The notes under the pieces: model-generated
Seen by the model: only the letters and a program-made list of their open reading frames with translations
Database searches by the model: none
Told to the model about the DNA's origin: nothing
Program-made: the position numbers and the translations under genes
NCBI GenBank assembly: GCA_035279665.1
Contig: DATEHI010000161.1
Span: 1 to 20,963 of the forward strand
Direction of reading: 5' to 3'
Source of the DNA: CF-13 sp035279665
GTDB taxonomy: Bacteria > Chloroflexota > Dormibacteria > CF-121
Length of the DNA: 20,963 nucleotides
Part shown: piece after piece, positions 13,957 to 20,588 of the stretch
Layout of the letters: each line of letters opens with the position of its first letter
Numbering within the stretch: the first letter of the stretch is position 1

Positions 13957-14193
13957 TTAGGCCGTTTGCTCGACCGCTGCCCGCGTCTGGAGTCCGGACT
14001 CACTGGGCTCGAGAAGGCGCCGGATCACGGCGTTGAGTTCCTCGCACTTCTCGAGGATCAGATCGCAGGCTCGCGCGCGTTGCTCCGGCGATAAATCTTC
14101 GGATCTCAGCAACTGTGCGTAGCCGTTGATGACGGCGAGAGGCGTGCGCAGGTCATGACCGAGGCCCCTCAACTCGGCGTTGTCGATCCTCAT
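13957..14193 (-). CDS. Orphan histidine-kinase dimerization/phosphoacceptor domain
   Basis: A 78-residue protein made of a single HisKA (DHp) module. The H-box LGHDLRTPLAVINGYAQLL (11-29) contains the phosphoacceptor His13. The second helix is about 36-62 (PEQRARACDLILEKCEELNAVIRRLL), after which a polar tail ends the protein. There is no HATPase_c domain behind it: the stop is real and the next gene starts to converge 7 bases later. There is also no sensor domain. ATG 14191-14193 is chosen because GGAGG (14199-14203) sits 5 bases before it; a GTG at 14205 is the alternative. It could dimerise with or accept phosphate from a complete kinase, as Spo0B-like phosphotransferases do, or act as an inhibitor by forming mixed dimers. 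Intact H-box and good ribosome site argue against simple decay. Confidence 0.82.
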   Translation of the reverse strand: MRIDNAELRGLGHDLRTPLAVINGYAQLLRSEDLSPEQRARACDLILEKCEELNAVIRRLLEPSESGLQTRAAVEQTA

Positions 14194-14198
14194 GCTGT

Positions 14199-14203
14199 CC
14201 TCC
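14199..14203 (-). promoter_or_regulatory. Ribosome-binding site that sets the DHp gene start
   Basis: GGAGG on the minus strand, 5 bases before ATG 14193. This favours the ATG over the in-frame GTG at 14205, which would overlap the site itself. Confidence 0.6.
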
Positions 14204-14210
14204 ACTCCAT

Positions 14211-14239
14211 AAGCTTGCCCCGAAGGCGTGGAATGTCAA
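14211..14239 (-). promoter_or_regulatory. Possible promoter of the orphan DHp gene
   Basis: A perfect -35 hexamer TTGACA (14239-14234 on the minus strand) is followed after 17 bases by AAGCTT (14216-14211), which matches the -10 consensus only at its two most important positions. Transcription would start a few bases before the ribosome site. The -35 is convincing, the -10 is weak. Confidence 0.35.
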
Positions 14240-14265
14240 GGGTGCATGTCGAGTGTAACAAGCCT

Positions 14266-14271
14266 TATAAT
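14266..14271 (+). promoter_or_regulatory. Consensus -10 element of the GYD-domain gene
   Basis: A perfect TATAAT in otherwise GC-rich DNA, 54 bases before the ATG. The -35 region 17 bases upstream (TGCATG) is poor, so an activator or a non-standard sigma factor may be needed. Confidence 0.5.
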
Positions 14272-14288
14272 CACTCTGATAACAAAGC

Positions 14289-14301
14289 TGACAGTCTGTC
14301 A
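14289..14301. promoter_or_regulatory. Possible operator palindrome before the GYD-domain gene
   Basis: TGACAG-T-CTGTCA is a perfect 6+6 inverted repeat with one central base. It starts about 18 bases after the TATAAT element, so it falls in the first transcribed bases, a usual place for a repressor site. No regulator gene is adjacent. Confidence 0.35.
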
Positions 14302-14325
14302 CCACCCTTGGAGGTGATCGCAGTG

Positions 14326-14688
14326 ATGCAGTTCATCACGATGGTGCGGATTCGACCGGGAGGCGCGGACGCTGAAATCGGTTCGCGGGTCGCCGCCCAC
14401 GCTGCCCAGTGGGAGCATCTCCAGCGCCAGATTCACCTGGTCGGGGGCAGGATCAACCAGACCTGGACTGTCCTCGGCAACGACTACGACCTGATGTTCC
14501 TGGGCGAGGCGGACGACCACAGGACCCTGCACCGCATCGACGCCGTCTGTGAAGCGGAGGGCTACGCATCGAAGACCCATCCGGCGATCGAGGCGGCGGA
14601 ATATGCGCGGCTGGTCAAGGGGACGGCCGATGTGCTGAGCTACGGCGGGAATCGCCGGGACGGGAAAACGGAGTGGGACGAGGCGTAA
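14326..14688 (+). CDS. GYD-domain-like small protein
   Basis: A 120-residue soluble protein. The stretch VGGRINQTWTVLGNDYDLMFLGEADD (about residues 39-64) has the Gly-Gly, then aromatic-thr-Leu-Gly, then Tyr-Asp arrangement of GYD-domain (ferredoxin-like fold) proteins, a family without a settled function. The rest, with HRIDAVCEAEGYASKTHPAIEAAEYARLV (70-98), fits the second alpha-beta unit. The usual family length is about 90-110 residues, so the C-terminal polar tail is slightly long. ATG 14326 follows GGAGGTGAT (14310-14318) by 7 bases; a GTG directly before it is the alternative. The 3' end converges with the LLM oxidoreductase gene, with only 3 bases between the two stops, so transcripts overlap. 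Confidence 0.7.
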   Translation: MQFITMVRIRPGGADAEIGSRVAAHAAQWEHLQRQIHLVGGRINQTWTVLGNDYDLMFLGEADDHRTLHRIDAVCEAEGYASKTHPAIEAAEYARLVKGTADVLSYGGNRRDGKTEWDEA

Positions 14689-14691
14689 GTC

Positions 14692-15597
14692 CTAGCGGGA
14701 GCCCGCGGTGGCGGGCTCGAGATCGGCCACGGCCGGGATCAGCTTTTCGCCGATGAGCTCGAGCCGCTTGGTCTCGTAGAGCTTGGGCACATGCCCGATG
14801 ACCGTCTGAATGCCCATACTGGCCAGCCACTTTAGGCCGCCGATCACCTTGCCGAGGTTTTCGCCGTTGTCGCCCAGGTCGAAGGTAAACACCGCGGTCT
14901 TCTCGATCTCCTCGTAATTCCGGCCGACCGCCCGGCAATGTTCGCGCAGGATGTCCAGCTTGCGCGGGATCTCGGGAGTCGGAAAAAGGTTGCAGGCGTC
15001 CGCATACTGGGCGACCAGGCGCAGCGTTTTCTTTTCGCCGCCGCCGCCGATGAGGATGGGTGGGTGGGGTCGCGCCAGGGATTGTGGCGAGTTGAGCGGC
15101 CGCTCCAGCTGGTAATGCTCGCCCCGGAACGGTTTTTCGCTGCCCCGCTTGCCTTCCCACATTTCCTGGCAGATCTGGAGCGTTTCCTCCAATCGCTCGA
15201 AGCGCTCCTTGATCGCCGGAAACGGGATGCCGAGGCCGCGGCTCTCCGCTTCGTTCCAGGCGGCGCCGATGCCCAGCCAGGCGCGCCCGCCCGACAGGAC
15301 ATCGAGGGTGGTGACGGTCTTTGCCAGGATGCCCGGGTGGTGGTAAACAACCCCGGTCACCATGGTGCCCAGCTTGGCGCGCATGGTCACCGCGGCGATG
15401 TAGCTGAGTGCGCTGTAGCCTTCGAGCATCTCGTGGTGTTCGGGGCCGTTCATGCGGATCTGCCAGAAGTGGTCCATCACCCAGATGGAGTCGAATCCGG
15501 CCTGGTCGGCGGTACGCGCGATATCGGCGAGGGTGCTCCCGAGCTTGCCCGGGCCCGCCGGCCAGGTGAAATCGGCAATATCGAGTCCGATCTTCAT
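14692..15597 (-). CDS. LLM-class (F420-dependent type) oxidoreductase
   Basis: A 301-residue member of the luciferase-like monooxygenase superfamily with a TIM-barrel fold. Family marks are the N-terminal strand MKIGLDIADFTW, ADQAGFDSIWVMDHFWQ (30-46), RAKLGTMVTGVVYHHPGILAKTVTTLDVLSGGRAWLGIGAAWNE (73-116, the core of the F420/FMN site) and HPPILIGGGGEKKTLRLVAQYADACN (178-203). Actinobacterial and Chloroflexota relatives use reduced F420; that cofactor is inferred, since no F420 biosynthesis gene is visible here. The ATG at 15595-15597 has GAGAAG close upstream. It is divergent from the glutamine amidotransferase gene with 31 bases between starts, so both must share a compact promoter region. 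The substrate is unknown. Confidence 0.92.
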   Translation of the reverse strand: MKIGLDIADFTWPAGPGKLGSTLADIARTADQAGFDSIWVMDHFWQIRMNGPEHHEMLEGYSALSYIAAVTMRAKLGTMVTGVVYHHPGILAKTVTTLDVLSGGRAWLGIGAAWNEAESRGLGIPFPAIKERFERLEETLQICQEMWEGKRGSEKPFRGEHYQLERPLNSPQSLARPHPPILIGGGGEKKTLRLVAQYADACNLFPTPEIPRKLDILREHCRAVGRNYEEIEKTAVFTFDLGDNGENLGKVIGGLKWLASMGIQTVIGHVPKLYETKRLELIGEKLIPAVADLEPATAGSR

Positions 15598-15628
15598 GGC
15601 TTCTCAAGGGAGAATATCAGCGAACTCC

Positions 15629-16348
15629 ATGAGGCCCGTGCTTGGAATTCGGAATGACCGCGACGACACCCTGGGGATCACAGCCGCGGTGCTCGCCGAG
15701 GCGGGTGTCCCATTCAGCCAGCTCGATGCCTTCGTGGCCGATGTCAGGTGGCCGGACCTCGAAGAAATCGGCGGCCTGATCGTGTTCGGTGGCGAGATGA
15801 ACGTCGACGAGACCGCCCGCCATCCTTATTTGCTCACCCAGCGGGCGCTGATGCGGCGGGCGATGGATGCCGGGTTGCCGGTGCTCGGTATCTGCCTTGG
15901 CGCGCAGATGCTGGCGCGGGCCTTCGATGCACGGGTCTACCGGGCGCCGGTGCGCGAGTTGGGCTTCAAGCCCGTCCGGGTGACGGACCTGGGCCAGCGC
16001 GACGCTCTACTCGGCGCGTTCCAGAGCGGCGATCGCGTTTTCCAGTGGCACGAGGACACCTTCGACCTGCCCGCCGGTGCGGACCTCCTGGTGGCCGGCG
16101 ATGAGGTGCCGATCCAGGCCTTCCGCATGGGCGGCAACGCCTGGGGCGTGCAGTTTCATCTCGAGGCCGACGCCGACGGCCTGGAGGCGTGGTTGCGGGT
16201 CGCCGAGCTTACCCTCAGCACGGTATGGAAGCGAACGGCGGACGAGTTGCGCGACGAGCTGCCAATCTACCTGCCCGCGCAGCAGCGCCGGTCACGTGTG
16301 CTGCTCGCCGCTTTCGCCGATGAGGTCCGGAGTGTTTCCGACCGGTAA
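15629..16348 (+). CDS. Class I glutamine amidotransferase (GMP-synthase-like)
   Basis: A 239-residue stand-alone glutaminase of the triad type. The nucleophile elbow is GICLGAQML (87-95) with Cys89, and the catalytic His177 and Glu179 sit in GVQFHLEAD (173-181; most members have FHPE). IVFGGEMNVD (51-60) provides the oxyanion-side glycine loop. Such proteins hydrolyse glutamine and pass ammonia to a partner, or act as gamma-glutamyl hydrolases on small conjugates; no obvious synthetase partner is adjacent. ATG 15629 is chosen because the conserved first strand (RPVLGIRND) follows immediately. The only ribosome-like site (GGGAGA, near 15608) is rather far. The stop TAA is in the same frame as the following acyltransferase gene. 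Confidence 0.9.
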   Translation: MRPVLGIRNDRDDTLGITAAVLAEAGVPFSQLDAFVADVRWPDLEEIGGLIVFGGEMNVDETARHPYLLTQRALMRRAMDAGLPVLGICLGAQMLARAFDARVYRAPVRELGFKPVRVTDLGQRDALLGAFQSGDRVFQWHEDTFDLPAGADLLVAGDEVPIQAFRMGGNAWGVQFHLEADADGLEAWLRVAELTLSTVWKRTADELRDELPIYLPAQQRRSRVLLAAFADEVRSVSDR

Positions 16349-16435
16349 CCCGTTGTTAGAATTTATCGGCCAATTAACACACTGCGTCTCCGCAGACCGA
16401 ACAACTTCGACGCGGTTCGCCTGGGGCTGGCGGCG

Positions 16436-17425
16436 ATGGTCATTGTCTCGCACGCGTTTATTCAGCCCTTTGGCAACGAGACGCACGAACCGCTGAAGGC
16501 GGCAACCAATGGGCAGGTCACGCTCGGCGGCCTTGCAGTAGCCGGATTCTTTGTCGTTAGCGGCTATTTGGTCGGCAATAGCTGGCTGAGCAGCCTTGAC
16601 TTTCGCCCATATATCGCCAAGCGCTTGCTGCGCGTCTACCCAGGCTACGCGGTTGCTGTCTTGCTCGGACTCCTGGTGTTGGGGCCTGTCTTTTCGGGCC
16701 TGCAGTACTTTCGGTCCTTCGGAGCCTTCGATGTCATCAAAGCCTTCTTGGTGTTCAACGGCATACCGGGAGTCGGGTTCCTTCAGCTGCCTGCGCACAT
16801 CCTCAACGGAACCCTTTGGACGATCCAGTATGAATTTGCATGCTACCTGGCTTTACCGCTGGTATTGATGGTCGCCGGCACACGGCGGTGGCCCGTCGTG
16901 GTGATCCTCTTGTTGATTTTGCCGTTAGCGGCGCTCCCGATGATCAGGGAGGCGCCAAGCATCGTCCTGCACTATGCCTCCCGGCTTCACAACTCGTTTG
17001 TCTTCGCCAGCTACTTCCTCTCCGGAGCTGCCATGCTCCTGTACGCTCCGCGAATCACCGTCCGCCGAATAATCCTCTCGTTGGTCCTCCTCGTGTTTGG
17101 CGCGGCCGTTCCGCCTTTTTTGGCGATCACGCTGCCAATCTGCGGCGCCTATTTGCTTCTGGCGCTCGCTCTGTGCACCCCGGAGCTCGGCCGCGCCTTC
17201 TTCAAGCGCTTCGACCTCTCATACGGAACGTACCTGTACGGATGGCCGGTTGGACAGTTGGTCCTCCTCGCCCTTGGCGCGCATGCACCACCGTGGTTGA
17301 TGGTGGCGCTGACTCTGCCCCTCACCATTGTGGTGGCGTTCGGAAGTTGGACGCTGGTGGAGCGACGATTCCTTCTGCTGAAGCCGAGAACAATGGCGCG
17401 TCCGGCCCGGCCAGGCACCGTTTGA
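16436..17425 (+). CDS. Acyltransferase-3 family membrane O-acyltransferase
   Basis: An integral membrane enzyme of the acyltransferase-3 family, which moves acetyl or similar groups onto sugars of surface polysaccharides or lipids. The first ATG is 16436 (329 residues), directly before the motif VIVSHAF with its conserved His. However, upstream codons 16382-16435 read LRLRRPNNFDAVRLGLAA, the usual start of this family, so the true N-terminus is earlier. No ATG, GTG or TTG exists in frame between the amidotransferase stop (16346) and 16436; only ATT or CTG are available. About ten helices are visible, with RLLRVYPGY near residue 63 and the family's late motif LSYGTYLYGWP. The coding DNA is visibly richer in A and T than its neighbours, with TTG and TTT codons common, which suggests transfer. 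Function is likely, the acceptor is unknown. Confidence 0.85.
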   Translation: MVIVSHAFIQPFGNETHEPLKAATNGQVTLGGLAVAGFFVVSGYLVGNSWLSSLDFRPYIAKRLLRVYPGYAVAVLLGLLVLGPVFSGLQYFRSFGAFDVIKAFLVFNGIPGVGFLQLPAHILNGTLWTIQYEFACYLALPLVLMVAGTRRWPVVVILLLILPLAALPMIREAPSIVLHYASRLHNSFVFASYFLSGAAMLLYAPRITVRRIILSLVLLVFGAAVPPFLAITLPICGAYLLLALALCTPELGRAFFKRFDLSYGTYLYGWPVGQLVLLALGAHAPPWLMVALTLPLTIVVAFGSWTLVERRFLLLKPRTMARPARPGTV

Positions 17426-17432
17426 CGCTGGG

Positions 17433-17750
17433 TCAGGCCGCCTGCGCGATCGTGGCGTACAGGGTGGCACGCAGTGCGACCCGGCGGTGCACTTCGACGA
17501 CGAGCGCCGCCGGTGTCATCTCCGCTGGAACCCTCAGCACCTGGGCGTTCTGCGCCGGATAGGCAAACATCGCCAGCTCGTGGAGGACGATGACGTCCGG
17601 ATCCGGCATCAGGGTGTCGAGCGCCTCGACGAAGCTGACGGCCTGCGAGACGTCGTACCCGCCCGCTGCCAGGGCATCGCGATAGGGCTCCCCACTCTCG
17701 CGGTCGTCCGCGATGAGGAGGATGCGCGCCACGCCGTTGAGGGGATTCAT
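17433..17750 (-). CDS. Collapsed receiver-like protein
   Basis: A 105-residue protein. Residues 8-57 follow the first half of a response-regulator receiver: ARILLIADD (8-16, acidic pair Asp15-Asp16), a helix EPYRDALAAGGYDV, then PDVIVLHEL (51-59), where the phosphorylated Asp is replaced by His57. The alpha3-beta4-alpha4 part is missing. The sequence passes almost directly to QVLRVPAEMTPAALVVEVHRRV (70-91), which looks like the last strand and helix, with the conserved Lys lost. It cannot work as a normal phospho-receiver. It may be a phosphate-independent binding module or a decaying gene. The ATG at 17748-17750 has no Shine-Dalgarno site and lies inside a 16-bp perfect palindrome. Its stop is 7 bases from that of the acyltransferase gene on the other strand. 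Confidence 0.65.
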   Translation of the reverse strand: MNPLNGVARILLIADDRESGEPYRDALAAGGYDVSQAVSFVEALDTLMPDPDVIVLHELAMFAYPAQNAQVLRVPAEMTPAALVVEVHRRVALRATLYATIAQAA

Positions 17751-17762
17751 GTCATGACATGA
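17747..17762. promoter_or_regulatory. Perfect 16-bp palindrome over the receiver-like start codon
   Basis: TCATGTCATGACATGA equals its own reverse complement. It spans the start codon and the 12 bases before it on the minus strand, a place where a dimeric repressor would block initiation. Half-sites are TCATGTCA. No DNA-binding protein is coded next to it. Confidence 0.45.
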
Positions 17763-17799
17763 TGCGTTTCAATCGCGCCGGCCGGTTAGGCCGTTTGGC

Positions 17800-18972
17800 C
17801 TACTGCCGAGGTCCGTTTGGCAACGGGTAGAGGCGCCGCGCGTTGCCGGCCAATACCTGGCGGCCGGCGTCGACCGCGGCGGAGCGCGACATGACCCGCC
17901 GCTCGACGAGTTCGCCGAGCGCGTCGGCGAGCGCCTCGCGATGGAGCGTCGCCGCAACGAGATAGACCTCGGGATAGCGGGTCGCGTCACTGGCATAGAG
18001 CAGCTTGCTGGTGGGACAGAGGCCCAGCGCCTCGTGCATCGCCCGCACGCCTTCGAGGGCGGCGAAGGGGATCGTCAACGACAGGTCCATGTACACGCCG
18101 GAGAAGACGGAGCAGAGGTAGGCGGCCTCCCGATGATAGGGGTAGCAGTGGAGGAGGGCGATTCGCAGGCCGCGGTAACTGGGATCGATGAGCAGTGGTC
18201 GGAGACCAAGCGGCGAGGCTTCCGCCAGGTCTTCATCGGGGTCGCCAAAACCGCAATGGACCTGCAGCGGCACGTCGAGTTCCTGGCACCCCTTCGCCGC
18301 TTCGAAGACGAGGGCATGGCAGATCGCGTTGCCGGTTAGCCGCAGCGCTTCACCACGTTCGGCGCGCGAACGCAGGTTGCTAAAGGCCACGCCGAGCGCG
18401 TCGGAGTCGACCGGCTCGAGCTCGAGGCTGGCGCGGTAGGCGCAGATGGTCTTGACGCCGACGGCGCCGCGCGCGACCTCGGCTCGCAGCGCTGCGCGGA
18501 TGTTCGCGAACCATTCCCGAGGGTCGCTCGCGGTTTTGACAAGATTTTCGGCGAGCGTCTCCAGGCGAATGATCTCGAGCTGTGGGATGCCGGTGGCCTG
18601 CTGCTGCTCCTCGACGGTGAAGGCATCACCGGTGGCGAATCCCCGGTCGACCAGCATCACCTCGGTCGCCGTCCTGCCCAGCAGCTGCCTGGCATAACGT
18701 GCTGGGTCGGCCGCGTTGCGACCTGCCAGGATGGCGCTTTCGCTCGGATCGCAGCGCAGTTCAGCCGCGATGCGATGCAGTGCGCCCTGGTAGGCCGCGG
18801 TGTGGATGACGTGGTGTTCGGCGATCGCGGGATCGATCGCTTCGGTGAAGGCCGATCGTAGCTCGAGCTCCGTCAGTTGGAAGGGCCAGCGACGGAGGGG
18901 GTGACAATGATGGTCCACGGCCCGGACGTCCTCCCACAACTCGAGCAGCGGACGAACGTCGTTGACGGCCAT
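17800..18972 (-). CDS. Amidohydrolase-2 family metal-dependent hydrolase
   Basis: A 390-residue TIM-barrel hydrolase. The metal site can be followed: VDHHCHP (19-25) with the His-X-His pair 22/24, a possible bridging or catalytic Lys174 in VGVKTICAYR, His239 in LQVHCGFGD, His275 in LLHCYPY and Asp329 in YASDATRYPE. The start VDHHCHPLR and overall order resemble the amidohydrolases related to the N-terminal half of FluG and to glutamine-synthetase-linked enzymes. The reaction, hydrolysis or decarboxylation of a small molecule, cannot be fixed further. ATG 18970-18972 has no Shine-Dalgarno site. The gene follows an MFS transporter by 54 bases on the same strand, so uptake and breakdown of one substrate is likely. 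A GCGGTGG/CCACCGC pairing (18974-18980 with 19018-19024) spans the gap. Confidence 0.87.
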   Translation of the reverse strand: MAVNDVRPLLELWEDVRAVDHHCHPLRRWPFQLTELELRSAFTEAIDPAIAEHHVIHTAAYQGALHRIAAELRCDPSESAILAGRNAADPARYARQLLGRTATEVMLVDRGFATGDAFTVEEQQQATGIPQLEIIRLETLAENLVKTASDPREWFANIRAALRAEVARGAVGVKTICAYRASLELEPVDSDALGVAFSNLRSRAERGEALRLTGNAICHALVFEAAKGCQELDVPLQVHCGFGDPDEDLAEASPLGLRPLLIDPSYRGLRIALLHCYPYHREAAYLCSVFSGVYMDLSLTIPFAALEGVRAMHEALGLCPTSKLLYASDATRYPEVYLVAATLHREALADALGELVERRVMSRSAAVDAGRQVLAGNARRLYPLPNGPRQ

Positions 18973-19026
18973 AGCGGTGGTACAAGTTAATCACCAGAGA
19001 GATGGCCAGAGCAGCGGCCACCGCAG

Positions 19027-20502
19027 TTAGCGAACGCCTCGGATACGGCTGACCATCACCGTTCCGAGGATGAACCACAGTGCCGCGCTCCCGAAGATGA
19101 AGCGGAAGCCAAGATCATGGCCACTCGTGACGCCCAACAGCTGGTGTCCGGGTTCGTTCAGGAAGTGGAGAAGTCCGGCGAGGATGGCGGGCGCGAGCAC
19201 CTGGGGAAGGGTGAACGACACGTGCCACAGCGCCATGTCGCGCCCGGCGGCCTCCTCGCGATTGGGAAGCACGTCGCAGGCGAGCGCCCAGTCGACGGCG
19301 TAGTAGGCGCCGTAGCCGATGCCGTAGAGGATGCCGAGCACATAGAGCAGGGTCAGGGAGCGGACGAGGCCGAAGAGCAGGACCGAGACGACCACGGCCT
19401 GAATGGCGCTCGAGATATACACGAACAGCTTGCGCCGCCCCGTCCGGTCCGACAACACGCCGCCGATCATCGAGGGGATGATCGCGCCGGCAATCACCGC
19501 CAGCAGCCAGAAGGCACTGGCGGCGCCGGCATCCTTGGCGCGCACGACGTCCCGGAAGTAGAGCTCCATGAAGGGAAGGATCGAGAAGATCCCCAGCGTC
19601 ACCAACCCGCGGGTGGCGAACGTCCAGAAGAAGTCGTTCGAGCGGAACGCCTGGAAGAAAGCCATCAGCGCTGAAAGCTGGCGCGCCGCCAGCACGGTGG
19701 CGACGCCTGCCGCCAGGAAGACGGCAACCACCGGCCAGAGGAGGGAGCCAAGCTGAAGGAGAAGGATGGCGAACAACGCGATGAGCGCGACCACGAAGGC
19801 CCCACCGCAGACGATGGCCGCCACGGGCAAATCTCCCTCCCCCTTTCGTGGCGAGGGTCGGGTGGCGCGGACGATGTGCGGTTCCTTGACGGCGACCACG
19901 GTGATCAGCAGCGTGACGGCAAGGATGACGGCGACGACGCCGTAGCCGGCAAGAAGGCCGGCCCGCGTATCACCGTAGAGCTTGAAGGTCAGGCCCACCA
20001 GCCCGACGCCTACGACGGTGCCCAGCTGGTTCATGGTGCCGAGCAAGCCCGAGGCGCGACCTCGATCCTCCGCTCGGACGACGTCCGGGATGACACCGGT
20101 GTAGGCAGCCCCGGCCGCATTGTTGCTCAGCTGCACGACGAGGTACGCGGCGATAAAGGTCAATTGATTCGTCGAGAGCGCCAGCAAACCCAGACCGATG
20201 ATGTTGAGGATCGTGCCGGCTACCATCCAGGGTCGCCGGCGTCCCCAGCGGGTGACGGTTCGGTCGCTCAGCCATCCGACGAGGATGGGAGTGAGCAGCG
20301 CAAAGACGCCGCCGGCGGCCGTCACGCGGCCGATCAGGAGATCCGCGTTGGAGCCGGCGATGAGGGTGGCGCCGACCGGGATGAGGGAGATGTAGATCGG
20401 CTGCCAGTGGGCACCGCCGCCGAACCAGAAGGCGTTGATCGCCGCCAGCCGGCCGAAGCTGAGTCGTGTTGTCGGCGCTCCGCGAAGCGACGTGGCGGCC
20501 AT
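19027..20502 (-). CDS. MFS transporter (GPH/sugar-cation symporter-like)
   Basis: A 491-residue membrane transporter with about 14 hydrophobic segments. Family marks are VGWLSDRTVTRWGRRRPWMVAG (75-96, motif A of the sugar-cation symporter type with Asp and Arg-rich loop), a second motif A-like GGVLSDRTGRRK in the C-terminal half, and IPDVVRAEDRGRASGLLG (138-155). It resembles MelB/SLC45-like importers; a sugar, glucoside or similar solute is likely. ATG 20500-20502 has AGGAG and GAGG shortly upstream; an extra 22 codons from a further upstream start would not add conserved sequence. The central loop (about 213-226, ATRPSPRKGEGDLP) is encoded by a REP-like repeat, read through in frame, and is followed by two extra helices. 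It lies upstream of the amidohydrolase gene and probably shares its transcript. It is divergent from the phospholipase gene. Confidence 0.92.
   Translation of the reverse strand: MAATSLRGAPTTRLSFGRLAAINAFWFGGGAHWQPIYISLIPVGATLIAGSNADLLIGRVTAAGGVFALLTPILVGWLSDRTVTRWGRRRPWMVAGTILNIIGLGLLALSTNQLTFIAAYLVVQLSNNAAGAAYTGVIPDVVRAEDRGRASGLLGTMNQLGTVVGVGLVGLTFKLYGDTRAGLLAGYGVVAVILAVTLLITVVAVKEPHIVRATRPSPRKGEGDLPVAAIVCGGAFVVALIALFAILLLQLGSLLWPVVAVFLAAGVATVLAARQLSALMAFFQAFRSNDFFWTFATRGLVTLGIFSILPFMELYFRDVVRAKDAGAASAFWLLAVIAGAIIPSMIGGVLSDRTGRRKLFVYISSAIQAVVVSVLLFGLVRSLTLLYVLGILYGIGYGAYYAVDWALACDVLPNREEAAGRDMALWHVSFTLPQVLAPAILAGLLHFLNEPGHQLLGVTSGHDLGFRFIFGSAALWFILGTVMVSRIRGVR
19835..19865. repeat. REP-like palindromic repeat, copy 3, inside a CDS
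   Basis: CCCTCCCCCTTT, CGTGG, then CGAGGGTCGGGTGG, the same layout as the elements at 1163 and 3915. Here it lies within the MFS gene and is translated as RPSPRKGEG in the central cytoplasmic loop, without disturbing the frame. Confidence 0.6.
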
Positions 20503-20588
20503 TCCCTCTTCTCCTAACGGTATTGGCGGGCGAATCGTATCACCGCAGGGGTAGACTCTCCTGACCACTGGAGGAAGGGAGGACGGGG

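Noticed and set aside
15629..17425. Amidotransferase-acyltransferase fusion by stop readthrough
   Set aside because: They share a frame with only one TAA between them, but the two families are not known to be fused and the linker is not conserved protein. Kept only as an option in the start-codon finding.
17433..17750. A normal response regulator pairing with the orphan DHp protein
   Set aside because: The phospho-Asp is His and the central part of the fold is missing, so it cannot take phosphate in the standard way.
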